Of a stretch of 32,085 nt of DNA, positions 24,563-32,085 are shown piece after piece. Under the pieces are notes generated by a model. It was given only the letters and a program-made list of their open reading frames with translations. It did no database searches and was not told the origin of the DNA. The DNA comes from an uncultured Dysgonomonas sp. (GTDB taxonomy: Bacteria > Bacteroidota > Bacteroidia > Bacteroidales > Dysgonomonadaceae), in contig CALYPL010000021.1 in the NCBI GenBank assembly GCA_945273835.1, positions 1 to 32,085 of the forward strand, in the 5' to 3' direction. The position numbers and the translations under genes are program-made. Every line of letters begins with the position of its first letter. The first letter of the stretch is position 1.

Positions 24563-24753
24563 TAAGAGTCTTAGTCGTATTGGCCGATTGGGGAACCTAA
24601 CAAGTAATAAATAATACCGAGACAAGCTTTTGATTTCAATGGCGGGCCACACTCTTACAGAGTTGCCTTAGGCACAGTGGATTACAGCGAAACCGAAGCA
24701 CTCAAATCCTGTTTATCAGGGTTTCATCCATATCTTACCAATACGACTTTTTT
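24563..24753 (+). ncRNA. structured ncRNA of about 190 nt, possibly 6S-like
   Basis: The ends pair perfectly: AGTCGTATTGG (24573-24583) with CCAATACGACT (24738-24748), 11 bp, followed by six Ts, so the closing stem doubles as a terminator. Inside, CCAC/GTGG (24647-24650 and 24677-24680) encloses two perfect hairpins, ACTCT-TAC-AGAGT (24651-24663) and TGCC-TTA-GGCA (24664-24674). A third hairpin pairs AAATCCTG (24704-24711) with CAGGGTTT (24717-24724). No long ORF fits. Length, paired ends and a small hairpin on the 3' side are features of 6S RNA and of the Bacteroidales-1 type RNA motif, but I cannot match a consensus from memory, and the branched centre is not the plain rod of E. coli 6S. 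It is not a tRNA, tmRNA, SRP RNA or RNase P RNA by motif. An RNA gene is likely; the family is open. Confidence 0.7.
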
Positions 24754-24761
24754 ATATGATG

Positions 24762-24795
24762 ACAGATTGCTTATAAACAGGCGATCTGTTTTTTT
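24762..24795 (+). terminator. second, tandem Rho-independent terminator
   Basis: ACAGATTGC (24762-24770) pairs with GCGATCTGT (24781-24789), nine pairs including one G-T, around a 10-nt loop and followed by seven Ts. It lies 9 bp after the T-run of the structured RNA and before the pyrE promoter, so it backs up termination of the RNA. Confidence 0.75.
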
Positions 24796-24861
24796 ATGCC
24801 TTGAATTCACAGATTAACTTTTTCTTCGACAACTTTTTATCCATAATCCCCAATATTTGCA

Positions 24862-24869
24862 TATATTTG
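24862..24869 (+). promoter_or_regulatory. -7 promoter element for the pyrE operon
   Basis: TATATTTG is an exact TAnnTTTG match, 44 bp before the pyrE ATG and downstream of the tandem terminators, so it likely drives pyrE, the SRPBCC gene and argH. Confidence 0.55.
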
Positions 24870-24913
24870 TGAAAGAAAAAGAGACTACGGATTAATTTTA
24901 CTGATTTAACAAA

Positions 24914-25552
24914 ATGAAGACCTTAGAAAAATTCACAGCCGAGAAACTTCTTGCAATACGTGCTATAAAATTACAACCGTCAAACCCTTTCACATGGGCA
25001 TCAGGCTGGAAAGCTCCGATTTATTGTGACAACCGTAAACTTATATCTTATCCTAAGATACGTACTTTCCTGAAGATCGAATTAAGTCGGTTGGTTATAG
25101 AGCATTTCCCGGATGTAGAAGCCATAGCTGGAGTAGCTACAGGAGCTATTGCAACAGGAATCTTGGTGGCTGACGCATTAGGATTACCTTTTGTTTATAT
25201 ACGTTCAACGCCCAAAGACCATGGACTTGAAAACCTCATTGAAGGAGAATTGAAGCCTAATAGTAAAGTCGTGGTGATAGAAGATCTTATATCAACAGGC
25301 AGCAGCAGCCTGAAAGCGGCTGAAGCAATACGCCGTGACGGTTCGGAAGTAATCGGTATGGTAGCTAATTTCACATACGGATTTCCGGTGGCAACAAACG
25401 CTTTTAAAAAAGCAGATATTGAATTAATTACACTTACAAACTACGATTTTATCTTGGATGAAGCTCTACGCATTAATTACATTACAGAAGATGATCTTGT
25501 TACATTACAAGAGTGGAGAAGTAATCCGGAACAATGGGGTAAGCAATTTTAG
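24914..25552 (+). CDS. pyrE: orotate phosphoribosyltransferase
   Basis: 212 residues, normal for PyrE. It joins orotate and PRPP to give orotidine 5'-monophosphate in pyrimidine synthesis. The opening FTAEKLLAIRAIKLQPSNPF and WASGWKAPIYCDNRK are typical, GVATGAIATG lies in the middle, and the PRPP-binding motif VVIEDLISTGSS is at 120-131. It acts in the cytoplasm. It is first of three plus-strand genes; the SRPBCC gene starts 5 bp after its stop. The pairing of pyrE with an SRPBCC gene and argH is familiar in Bacteroidales. Identity is firm. Confidence 0.96.
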   Translation: MKTLEKFTAEKLLAIRAIKLQPSNPFTWASGWKAPIYCDNRKLISYPKIRTFLKIELSRLVIEHFPDVEAIAGVATGAIATGILVADALGLPFVYIRSTPKDHGLENLIEGELKPNSKVVVIEDLISTGSSSLKAAEAIRRDGSEVIGMVANFTYGFPVATNAFKKADIELITLTNYDFILDEALRINYITEDDLVTLQEWRSNPEQWGKQF

Positions 25553-25557
25553 TATTT

Positions 25558-25995
25558 ATGGCTGATTATACAAGCGAAATAAAAACTGTGCATTATAATG
25601 TTAATGATGTTTATAATGTGCTTTCAGACATGAGTAATTTAGAAATGGTGAAAGACAAAATCCCTCAAGATAAAATTAAGGATTTCAATTTCGACAAAGA
25701 TTCATGTGCGTTTACAGTAGATCCTATTGGTAAGATCAGGTTTGCCATAATTGAGCGTAATCCAACTGCATCCATCAAGTTTGAGGCACAGCAAATTCCG
25801 TTTGGAGTTACTCTGAATATTTGTCTTGAACCAATATCCGATAGTATAACTCAAATGAAGTTAAAAGTTCAAGCTGATTTAAATCCATTTCTCAAGCCTA
25901 TGGTTTCCAAGCCATTACAAGACGGTTTGGAAAAGATGGCAAATGCTTTATCCACTTTGCCGTATGGAGATATCTTAAATCAGACAACGATATAG
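25558..25995 (+). CDS. SRPBCC (START-like) family protein
   Basis: 145 residues with no signal peptide or membrane segment. The pattern is the helix-grip START/Bet v1-like fold: a first strand with EIKTVHYNVNDVYNVLSDMS, the loop DFNFDKDSCAFTVDPIGKI, and the long C-terminal helix KPMVSKPLQDGLEKMANALS. Proteins of this kind bind hydrophobic ligands in a cavity; the ligand and role are unknown. It sits 5 bp after pyrE and 9 bp before argH, so it is probably co-transcribed. I recognise the fold, not a function. Confidence 0.78.
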   Translation: MADYTSEIKTVHYNVNDVYNVLSDMSNLEMVKDKIPQDKIKDFNFDKDSCAFTVDPIGKIRFAIIERNPTASIKFEAQQIPFGVTLNICLEPISDSITQMKLKVQADLNPFLKPMVSKPLQDGLEKMANALSTLPYGDILNQTTI

Positions 25996-26004
25996 TTATT
26001 ATTA

Positions 26005-27342
26005 ATGAAGCTTTGGGAAAAAACTACTCGGGTTGATAAACAAGTTGAAAGATATACAATAGGACGTGATAGGGAGCTTGATCTCCATCTTGCTCCGTAC
26101 GATATTTTGGGTTCAATAGCACATATCACTATGTTGCAGTCAGTAGGATTGTTAACAAAAGATGAATTGTCAGAACTATTGAATGAACTAAAAAATATTT
26201 ATCAAATAGCTCAAGAAGGAAAGTTTATAATAGAGGAAGGGATTGAAGATGTTCACTCTCAAGTAGAATTAATGCTTACCCGTAAATTAGGCGATGTTGG
26301 TAAAAAAATACATAGCGGTCGTTCTCGAAACGATCAGATATTAGTTGATCTGAAGCTATTTACAAGAGACCATATAAAACATTTGGTATATAAAATGTCT
26401 CTACTTATTGATAATTTGTTAAATCAGAGCAACCAACACAAAAATGTATTGATGCCGGGCTATACACATCTTCAGATTGCCATGCCATCTTCGTTCGGGC
26501 TATGGTTTGGTGCATACGCAGAAAGTCTTGTCGATGATTTACAAGTACTATTGGCAGCATACAAAATATGCAATCGGAATCCATTAGGGTCAGCAGCAGG
26601 ATATGGTTCATCATTTCCGCTCAATCGTCAGATGACAACTGATTTATTGGGTTTCGATACGATGAATTACAATGTTATATACGCTCAGATGGGACGTGGA
26701 AAAATGGAACGTACAGTTGCTTATGCTATATCCTCGATTGCTGCAACCATATCCAAACTTTCATTTGACGCCTGTTTGTTTAATAGTCAGAATTTTGCTT
26801 TTATAAAACTCCCCGACGAATATACCACAGGATCGAGCATTATGCCGCATAAGAAAAATCCAGATGTATTTGAACTCACTCGCGCTAAATGTAATAAATT
26901 GCAGGCGTTACCAAACAATATAACTTTAATTACCAATAATTTACCCTCCGGCTATTTTCGGGATATGCAGATTATTAAAGAGTTATTCATACCATCATTT
27001 GAAGAACTCTATGACTGTTTGACTATGGTAAATAGTATGATCAGCGAAGTAGAAGTAAATAAAAAGATACTTGATGATGATAAATACCTGTATATCTTTA
27101 GTGTCGAAGAAGTAAACAGAAGAGTTTTAGAAGGTATGCCTTTTAGGGATGCTTATAAACAAGTTGGTCTTGAGATAGAGCAAGGTAAATTTGCACATGA
27201 TAAAAAAGTTCATCATACACATCAAGGAAGTATAGGCAATCTTTGCAACGAACAAATTGAACTCCTTAAACAGCAGGTAATTGATCAATTTAATTTCAAT
27301 GCGATAAATAAAGCCGAACAAGACCTTTTGAAATCCATTTAA
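26005..27342 (+). CDS. argH: argininosuccinate lyase
   Basis: 445 residues, close to the usual 440-470. It splits argininosuccinate to arginine and fumarate, the last step of arginine synthesis. Family signatures are all visible: HSGRSRNDQ (103-111), PGYTHLQ (151-157, with the catalytic His at 155), NPLGSAAGYGS (192-202) and the superfamily signature GSSIMPHKKNPD (276-287) with the catalytic Ser. It is a cytoplasmic tetramer in the family. It follows the SRPBCC gene by 9 bp, and serB starts 31 bp after its stop. Identity is firm. Confidence 0.96.
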   Translation: MKLWEKTTRVDKQVERYTIGRDRELDLHLAPYDILGSIAHITMLQSVGLLTKDELSELLNELKNIYQIAQEGKFIIEEGIEDVHSQVELMLTRKLGDVGKKIHSGRSRNDQILVDLKLFTRDHIKHLVYKMSLLIDNLLNQSNQHKNVLMPGYTHLQIAMPSSFGLWFGAYAESLVDDLQVLLAAYKICNRNPLGSAAGYGSSFPLNRQMTTDLLGFDTMNYNVIYAQMGRGKMERTVAYAISSIAATISKLSFDACLFNSQNFAFIKLPDEYTTGSSIMPHKKNPDVFELTRAKCNKLQALPNNITLITNNLPSGYFRDMQIIKELFIPSFEELYDCLTMVNSMISEVEVNKKILDDDKYLYIFSVEEVNRRVLEGMPFRDAYKQVGLEIEQGKFAHDKKVHHTHQGSIGNLCNEQIELLKQQVIDQFNFNAINKAEQDLLKSI

Positions 27343-27373
27343 TTAAAAAACTACGCATATATTTAGTAATTGT

Positions 27374-28594
27374 ATGGGAAATTCCGAAATTATCTTAGCC
27401 AGTTTATCGGGAGAAGATAAGCCGGGAGTAACTGCCGCATTAACAGCCGTTTTGGCTAAACATAATGCCAACATACTCGATTTAGGACAAGCAAATATAC
27501 ACCACTCGCTTTCACTTGCAATCATGTTCGAGGCAATCAATGCCGGCGAAGTTATAAAAGATTTATTATTTAAAGCTACTGAAATAGGTGTTGTTATCCG
27601 TTTCTCGCCAATCAGCAAAGAACAATATCTTGAATGGGTAAATTTGCAGACTAAAAAGAATCGCTATGTTGTTACACTATTGGGGCGAAAACTGAATCCT
27701 TCACAAATATCATCAGTAGCCGAAATAGCTAATAAATATAATCTCAATATAGAAAAGATAGTCCGACTTACAGGGCGCATTCCTTTAAACGAAGTAGATA
27801 GACCGGGACGTTCGTGTTATGAATTCGCACTTCGTGGAACACCTGAAAATACAGAATTACTAAAATCAGATTTTATGAATCTGGCTTCTTGTCAAGGTAT
27901 AGATATAGCTTTTCAGGAAGAAAGTATGTATCGGCGTATGCGCAGGTTGATATGCTTTGATATGGATTCTACGCTCATTCAGGCTGAGGTAATAGACGAG
28001 CTTGCTGAAAGAGCTGGAGTAGGAGATAAGGTAAAAGCTATAACTGAGTCTGCGATGCGTGGTGAAATAGATTTTAGTGAGAGTTTCAAACAACGCGTAA
28101 GCCTGCTGAAAGGGTTGGATGAATCGGTTATGAAAGAAATCGCAGCTAATTTACCTATTACTGAGGGAATGGCGCGTTTAGTCCGTATCCTAAAGAAAAG
28201 TGGTTATAAAATGGCGATCTTGTCGGGTGGTTTTACCTATTTTGGAAATTATCTGAAAGAAAAATATGGTTTTGACTATGTTTATGCCAATGAATTAGAA
28301 ATAGTGGACGGTAAACTTACCGGAAATTATCTTGGCGATATTGTTGACGGTAAACGAAAGGCTGAACTTTTGCGTCTGTTGTCGCAAGTCGAAAAAGTAG
28401 ATATTCGTCAAACAGTAGCAGTAGGAGATGGGGCTAACGATTTGCCTATGCTGGCAACAGCAGGTTTGGGTATCGCTTTTCATGCCAAACCAAAAGTAAA
28501 ACAAAATGCAAAACAGTCTTTATCAATTGTGGGACTTGATGGTATACTTTATTTTCTTGGCTATCGTGATGCTATGTTGATAGAAGAAGACTAA
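27374..28594 (+). CDS. serB: phosphoserine phosphatase with N-terminal ACT domains
   Basis: 406 residues. The N-terminal half holds two ACT-like regulatory domains (ILASLSGEDKPGVTAALTAV at about 8-27 and YVVTLLGRKLNPSQIS near 98). The HAD phosphatase domain has motif I FDMDST (195-200, nucleophile D196 and acid D198), the substrate cap segment ESAMRGEIDFSESFKQRV, motif II ILSGGF and motif III GDGANDLPML. It removes phosphate from phosphoserine to make serine; the ACT domains may give amino-acid control. A strong terminator follows that overlaps the next convergent gene. The gap of 31 bp after argH suggests possible co-transcription. Identity is firm. Confidence 0.95.
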   Translation: MGNSEIILASLSGEDKPGVTAALTAVLAKHNANILDLGQANIHHSLSLAIMFEAINAGEVIKDLLFKATEIGVVIRFSPISKEQYLEWVNLQTKKNRYVVTLLGRKLNPSQISSVAEIANKYNLNIEKIVRLTGRIPLNEVDRPGRSCYEFALRGTPENTELLKSDFMNLASCQGIDIAFQEESMYRRMRRLICFDMDSTLIQAEVIDELAERAGVGDKVKAITESAMRGEIDFSESFKQRVSLLKGLDESVMKEIAANLPITEGMARLVRILKKSGYKMAILSGGFTYFGNYLKEKYGFDYVYANELEIVDGKLTGNYLGDIVDGKRKAELLRLLSQVEKVDIRQTVAVGDGANDLPMLATAGLGIAFHAKPKVKQNAKQSLSIVGLDGILYFLGYRDAMLIEED

Positions 28595-28614
28595 AAAAAT
28601 GACAAAAGAGTAGG

Positions 28615-28654
28615 GTGCTGATTATGCTTTATGGCATACAATCAGCACTTTTTT
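28615..28654 (+). terminator. serB terminator overlapping the end of the convergent methyltransferase gene
   Basis: GTGCTGATT (28615-28623) pairs with AATCAGCAC (28640-28648), with a further ATGC/GCAT inside (28624-28627 and 28634-28637), followed by six Ts (28649-28654). On the minus strand there is no T-run after the stem, so it works in one direction. The hairpin lies almost wholly within the last codons of the minus-strand gene. Confidence 0.8.
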
Positions 28655-29800
28655 ATTATCAGATTGAGTTGTCGCAAAAATATACACATCCCCTCCATCG
28701 TTTAATTTGAGCTTTTTCTTTAACTCATTGACCGGTAAGGACAGATTACGTACCGATATGTTAGCTTGTTTTAGCAGACTGACTGCTTTCAAATCATTTT
28801 TACTGAAGCTATAGACATGATCTACAACAAAACTACGTCCATGAAATACTTCGCATAAAGTATCGGATGTATATAAATGACTGTTAGGATGTAACTTTTT
28901 TATACCAAAATGATTAGCCGTAAATTTGTAAGCTCCGGCTTTAAGCAATGAGGCGTTAGGCTCATAAAGGTATTTACCTATACTCTCGGCATAAGAAATT
29001 GTATAATTTTCTTCATCTTCACGCCTAAACGTTAGAATGTCAGTATTTTCCCTGTTTATATTAATGCAATGTAAATCAATATTATAGTTGTTTATCGTAT
29101 GTTTTTTGATGAAAAGAAGTTCTTTACATTCATTTAGATAACTAACAATATAAACATCTGATACATTTTTTAAAGCTGCTAATGATTGTGATATATCGAG
29201 CATCGGCGATAGTTTAATCATCGTATTAGCAGCCTTTTTCTCTAAAATTTGTTCAATCTTCAAAATATCAGGCGAACAATCGTGAAGCATAAAAACTTTT
29301 TTGCCTGTTTCAGATCTGCGAGCAGGATCAATATAAATCCATTCGGAAAAATCCATCTGCATCAAATGTGTTTCAGCATCATTAATAATTACATTAAAAT
29401 TGGCTAGTCCTAAAGTAGATAAATTATGCTTTGTTAGCGTAGCTAATTCTACATTACGTTCAACATAGATCGAATTATCAAATTGTTGAGACATATAATA
29501 GAAATCAATACCTAAACCTCCGGTTAAATCCGTCAGCGTTTTACCTGTACATAAGCTTGCTTTGAATTTAGCCGTATACTCGGACGAACATTGCTCCATC
29601 GAAAGATGCCGGGGATAGAGAATATCCTCATTTTGATACCATTCTGGTAATTTGTATTTGGCTATCTTGCGACCTTGAATCTGCCTGACTGCAAGTTTCA
29701 TCTCAATAGTCGGGTAACGAGATGCTTGCAATGCTATATCATGTACATTATCTGAAGCATGTTCTTTGACAAACTGTTTAAGCTCTTCCGATAAAATCAT
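28622..29800 (-). CDS. THUMP-like domain class I SAM-dependent methyltransferase
   Basis: 392 residues. A helical N-terminal part (to about 70) leads into a Rossmann methyltransferase fold with motif I LTDLTGGLGIDF (89-100), VERN as the acidic strand-2 end, and IYIDPARR (155-162) at the motif IV position. The C-terminal region from about 280 looks like the THUMP-like domain found in Bacteroidetes relatives (YLYEPNASLLKAGAYK, FVVDHVYSFSKNDLKAVSLL). The family is expected to methylate RNA; the substrate is unknown. The start overlaps the stop of the TamB gene by 3 bases (TCA/CAT on the plus strand), so the two are translationally coupled. Family call good, substrate unknown. Confidence 0.82.
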   Translation of the reverse strand: MILSEELKQFVKEHASDNVHDIALQASRYPTIEMKLAVRQIQGRKIAKYKLPEWYQNEDILYPRHLSMEQCSSEYTAKFKASLCTGKTLTDLTGGLGIDFYYMSQQFDNSIYVERNVELATLTKHNLSTLGLANFNVIINDAETHLMQMDFSEWIYIDPARRSETGKKVFMLHDCSPDILKIEQILEKKAANTMIKLSPMLDISQSLAALKNVSDVYIVSYLNECKELLFIKKHTINNYNIDLHCININRENTDILTFRREDEENYTISYAESIGKYLYEPNASLLKAGAYKFTANHFGIKKLHPNSHLYTSDTLCEVFHGRSFVVDHVYSFSKNDLKAVSLLKQANISVRNLSLPVNELKKKLKLNDGGDVYIFATTQSDNKKVLIVCHKA

Positions 29801-32085
29801 TGCTTAATTTTTACAAAACTATTCAGATAGTTTGTTGGAACTGTCGTATTAGAAGCTGTAGGCTTTGAATTATCTTTTTGTATATAAGTAGGTATATGTT
29901 TCTTTTTCCGTCTGAACAGTTCACTTATGCGATCGAAATCTTTTTTATACATCAGACCTACACCCTGCGTTTGAATGGATGTCTCGGTATAATAATATTT
30001 TTCGTTGTAGTGATTGTATGCTTTTACTCGCCATGTACCCGAATTATTTAATAAATATTCGATGTCGACATTACCGATAAAGTTATCTTGTTTGTTCGAT
30101 CTGTTTTTGTCTTCCCTATAACCAAAATTGCCATTTATAATAAGTCTGTCATTCAGTAACTGGCTTGAAAGCACTAATTCGACTTCTGTGTTTGTGAAAC
30201 CTGCGTCACTGTATCGTATATTGGTACCAACCTGCCACCTGTCGTCAATCTGACTGATTATTTTGCTCAACTGGGTTGATAATGTGGCTGAAGCCACAGC
30301 CGCAAAATCAGATGTTTTACTATCTATGTTTGCGTAATCGGGTGTATAGAATTTCGATAATATAAGCAGATAAGCAACCTGCTTATTGATCATATCTTCG
30401 GTATTGATCAAATTTTTTATCTGGCGTTCAATTTCAGGATCTGCAGATGGAAAGGCTAAATCAAGTCCTACATTTGGTCTTCTTAACGGTCCGGTAAGAT
30501 GTAGAACGCAATTAACAGGTATATTTGTTTGTCCTGAATTGCGAACTAAATCCTTATCAAGATCGTTCAGATTTGCTGTTAATTTATACAATGCTTTTAC
30601 GTCCAAAACTGCTCCGAATGGATCGCCTGTAAATTGTATATTGCTGCCATTCTCAATTGAAAACTTACGCTCCATTAATTTCTGGAATGTAAAATTATAA
30701 CTTCCTCTGTTTATAAGGTAATTACCGAATAACTGTGGTGATGCCTTTGTTGACCAAACGAATTGTATAGCTCCACTACCTGAACCTTTTAAGACATCTC
30801 CTCCAACAGGATCCATCAACAACTCAACAACCGCATCGGGTGTAGCATCAATATAGAAGTTCATATTAATGTCAATTCCTGAATTGGTTTGTATGGGTTT
30901 GGCTGTATAGTTGATTGCAGTTGATAATGAATCTGTTCGATTGATATCCTTTTTGTTTTTATAAGTTATGAAAGAATATTCATTCACTTCTTCTTCCATA
31001 AAATCCATATGTACATACGTATTTTTTTCAGTGTGCATGCGGATGTCAATGTTTACGGCTTGCATATCTCCTGATATTTCCCCATTACCGCTTCCGAATA
31101 CTTTTCCATAAAATAGCGGATTCATTTTTTCATTGGCATTATATAACAGGAAATTATCAGCCGATAAATTGACATAATATACAAAATCAGAAAAATGGTC
31201 ATGTACGACCTTTCCGCTACCAACTGCGACATTATTATACTGATCTTTTAGGGTAATGTTATTAAAATAAATCAGATTTTTACGCATATGTATGGAATCG
31301 GAAAACTCATAAGTCGTATTCAGAAAATTCAAACCTATATTTCCGTTCTGAATATAAGCGTCTCCTTCAACTGTTACTTGCGAGAAATTACCACTTATAG
31401 TGCAATGCCCTGACCCTCGTCCGCTCACTTTATCGAAAAGGCTTGAGGCATAGTAGCTGATGAAACCAATATCTAAACTATCGGCATCGAAACCTATTTT
31501 AAGTTTTTGATTTATCGGATCGACGTATCCATTGACATATGTTTTTTTATTTTCTCTACTTAAGATGGTTCCTTCCATCATTACTTTGTTCGTTTTCTCT
31601 TCTAACTCACTGAACAAGTTTAGTGTACCCAAATCGGTACCGTTGAATGAAAAGTCTTTCACATCGAGGCGTGTATTTGCATATGGTTTACCTTCTATAC
31701 TCGAAACAAATACGTTGCCTGTAGTTGATCCTCCAAATTTCAGCGCGTCAATTGCTAAACTTTCAAACACGTAGTTGAGGTCGATATTTTTTAGTTCAAT
31801 TTTCAATATATCTTTTGCGTCGTGAGGAGAATATTGTCCGTTTATTTTAATGCCTTGCAAACCGTCTTCGCTCTGAATATTCAAGTTGTCAATATCGACT
31901 GAATTATCGCCGTGCAAAGACACATGCGAGTTATTCATTTTCCATACTATATTGTTCAGCATCAAATCGCCGGGCTGTATATCCACATCAACTTGTGTTT
32001 TGCCATCATCTTTGGATAGCATTGTTAACAGGCTGAAATTGCCTTTAGCTTTTTGTTTGTTGTTATTCTCGAACGATATGTTTGT
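29797..32085 (-). CDS. tamB: TamB/DUF490-like translocation and assembly protein, N-terminus cut by window edge
   Basis: The frame is open from the right window edge to the stop at 29797, about 762 codons. An internal ATG at 32022 is not the true start, since the same frame continues upstream (…KGNFSLLTML). The sequence is made of repeating beta-strands (for example NTTYEFSDSIHMRKNLIYFN, VEGDAYIQNGNIGL, GSGNGEISGDMQAVNIDIRM), the pattern of TamB/AsmA-like proteins. The C-terminal DUF490 region has VWSTKASPQLFGNYLINRGSY, then VLHLTGPLRRPNVGLDLAFP and the conserved ending near LLNDRLIINGNFGYREDK. TamB spans the periplasm, with a role in outer-membrane assembly or lipid transport. The stop overlaps the methyltransferase start. 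C-terminal identity is firm. Confidence 0.88.
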   Translation of the reverse strand, partial: TNISFENNNKQKAKGNFSLLTMLSKDDGKTQVDVDIQPGDLMLNNIVWKMNNSHVSLHGDNSVDIDNLNIQSEDGLQGIKINGQYSPHDAKDILKIELKNIDLNYVFESLAIDALKFGGSTTGNVFVSSIEGKPYANTRLDVKDFSFNGTDLGTLNLFSELEEKTNKVMMEGTILSRENKKTYVNGYVDPINQKLKIGFDADSLDIGFISYYASSLFDKVSGRGSGHCTISGNFSQVTVEGDAYIQNGNIGLNFLNTTYEFSDSIHMRKNLIYFNNITLKDQYNNVAVGSGKVVHDHFSDFVYYVNLSADNFLLYNANEKMNPLFYGKVFGSGNGEISGDMQAVNIDIRMHTEKNTYVHMDFMEEEVNEYSFITYKNKKDINRTDSLSTAINYTAKPIQTNSGIDINMNFYIDATPDAVVELLMDPVGGDVLKGSGSGAIQFVWSTKASPQLFGNYLINRGSYNFTFQKLMERKFSIENGSNIQFTGDPFGAVLDVKALYKLTANLNDLDKDLVRNSGQTNIPVNCVLHLTGPLRRPNVGLDLAFPSADPEIERQIKNLINTEDMINKQVAYLLILSKFYTPDYANIDSKTSDFAAVASATLSTQLSKIISQIDDRWQVGTNIRYSDAGFTNTEVELVLSSQLLNDRLIINGNFGYREDKNRSNKQDNFIGNVDIEYLLNNSGTWRVKAYNHYNEKYYYTETSIQTQGVGLMYKKDFDRISELFRRKKKHIPTYIQKDNSKPTASNTTVPTNYLNSFVKIKQ

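Noticed and set aside
24563-24753. Possible SRP RNA, tmRNA, RNase P RNA or tRNA
   Set aside because: No SRP domain IV sequence, no tRNA-like acceptor with CCA or T-arm motif, and no RNase P core motif is seen; only the 6S-like reading remains open.
24762-24795. Possible attenuator or riboswitch for pyrE
   Set aside because: A good promoter lies downstream at 24862-24869, so the hairpin is outside the likely pyrE transcript and fits better as a second terminator of the RNA.
27358-27365. TATATTTA as a promoter for serB
   Set aside because: It has one mismatch and lies only 8 bp before the ATG, too close for a normal leader.

Overview
The window looks like a chromosomal segment of a Bacteroidales bacterium (Bacteroidetes), probably near Bacteroides, Parabacteroides or Dysgonomonas. 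The signs are a SusC/SusD outer-membrane pair, lipoproteins with acidic residues just after the lipobox cysteine, a fused FeoA-FeoB protein, promoters of the TAnnTTTG type, few Shine-Dalgarno sites, low GC and a TamB gene. The species call is inference; the phylum is well supported. No rRNA, tRNA, CRISPR array, transposase or phage gene was seen.

Layout. 1-4430 (minus strand): a three-gene glycogen / alpha-glucan cluster of debranching enzyme, glycogen-synthase-like glycosyltransferase and GH57 alpha-amylase-like protein, the last cut by the left edge. Both hydrolases lack one expected catalytic acid (N241 in GH57, V422 in GH133), while the transferase looks intact. 4700-9304 (plus): a tightly packed probable operon of lgt, a flavodiiron protein, a beta-carbonic anhydrase, znuA and znuC; no permease gene is present. 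9347-11992 (minus, convergent with it): a TonB-dependent receptor and a DUF4625-like lipoprotein. 12107-12709 (plus): an exported SagB-type nitroreductase. 12762-15224 (minus): mutS2.

15477-17972 (plus): feoAB. 18295-24222 (plus): a four-gene SusC, SusD, Ig-like lipoprotein, lipid-binding-like lipoprotein cassette closed by a strong terminator. It resembles in order and content the B. thetaiotaomicron BT2264-BT2261 system, whose purified complex was reported with bound peptides. Just after it lies a 50-residue FeoB-associated Cys-rich membrane protein, so the cassette appears to sit between feoAB and a gene that is commonly its neighbour. 24563-24753: a compact structured RNA of about 190 nt with a closing stem of 11 bp, internal hairpins, its own promoter and a U-run; it is the best candidate for an unannotated or 6S-like RNA. 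24914-28594 (plus): pyrE, an SRPBCC protein, argH and serB. 28622-32085 (minus): a THUMP-like methyltransferase translationally coupled to a TamB homologue that runs off the right edge.

Most genes are housekeeping or envelope genes. The second looks worth taking are the ncRNA, the altered catalytic residues in the glycogen cluster, the Feo genes split by the SusCD cassette, and the zinc/carbonic anhydrase operon without a permease. I did not find a clearly new multi-gene defence or mobile system.
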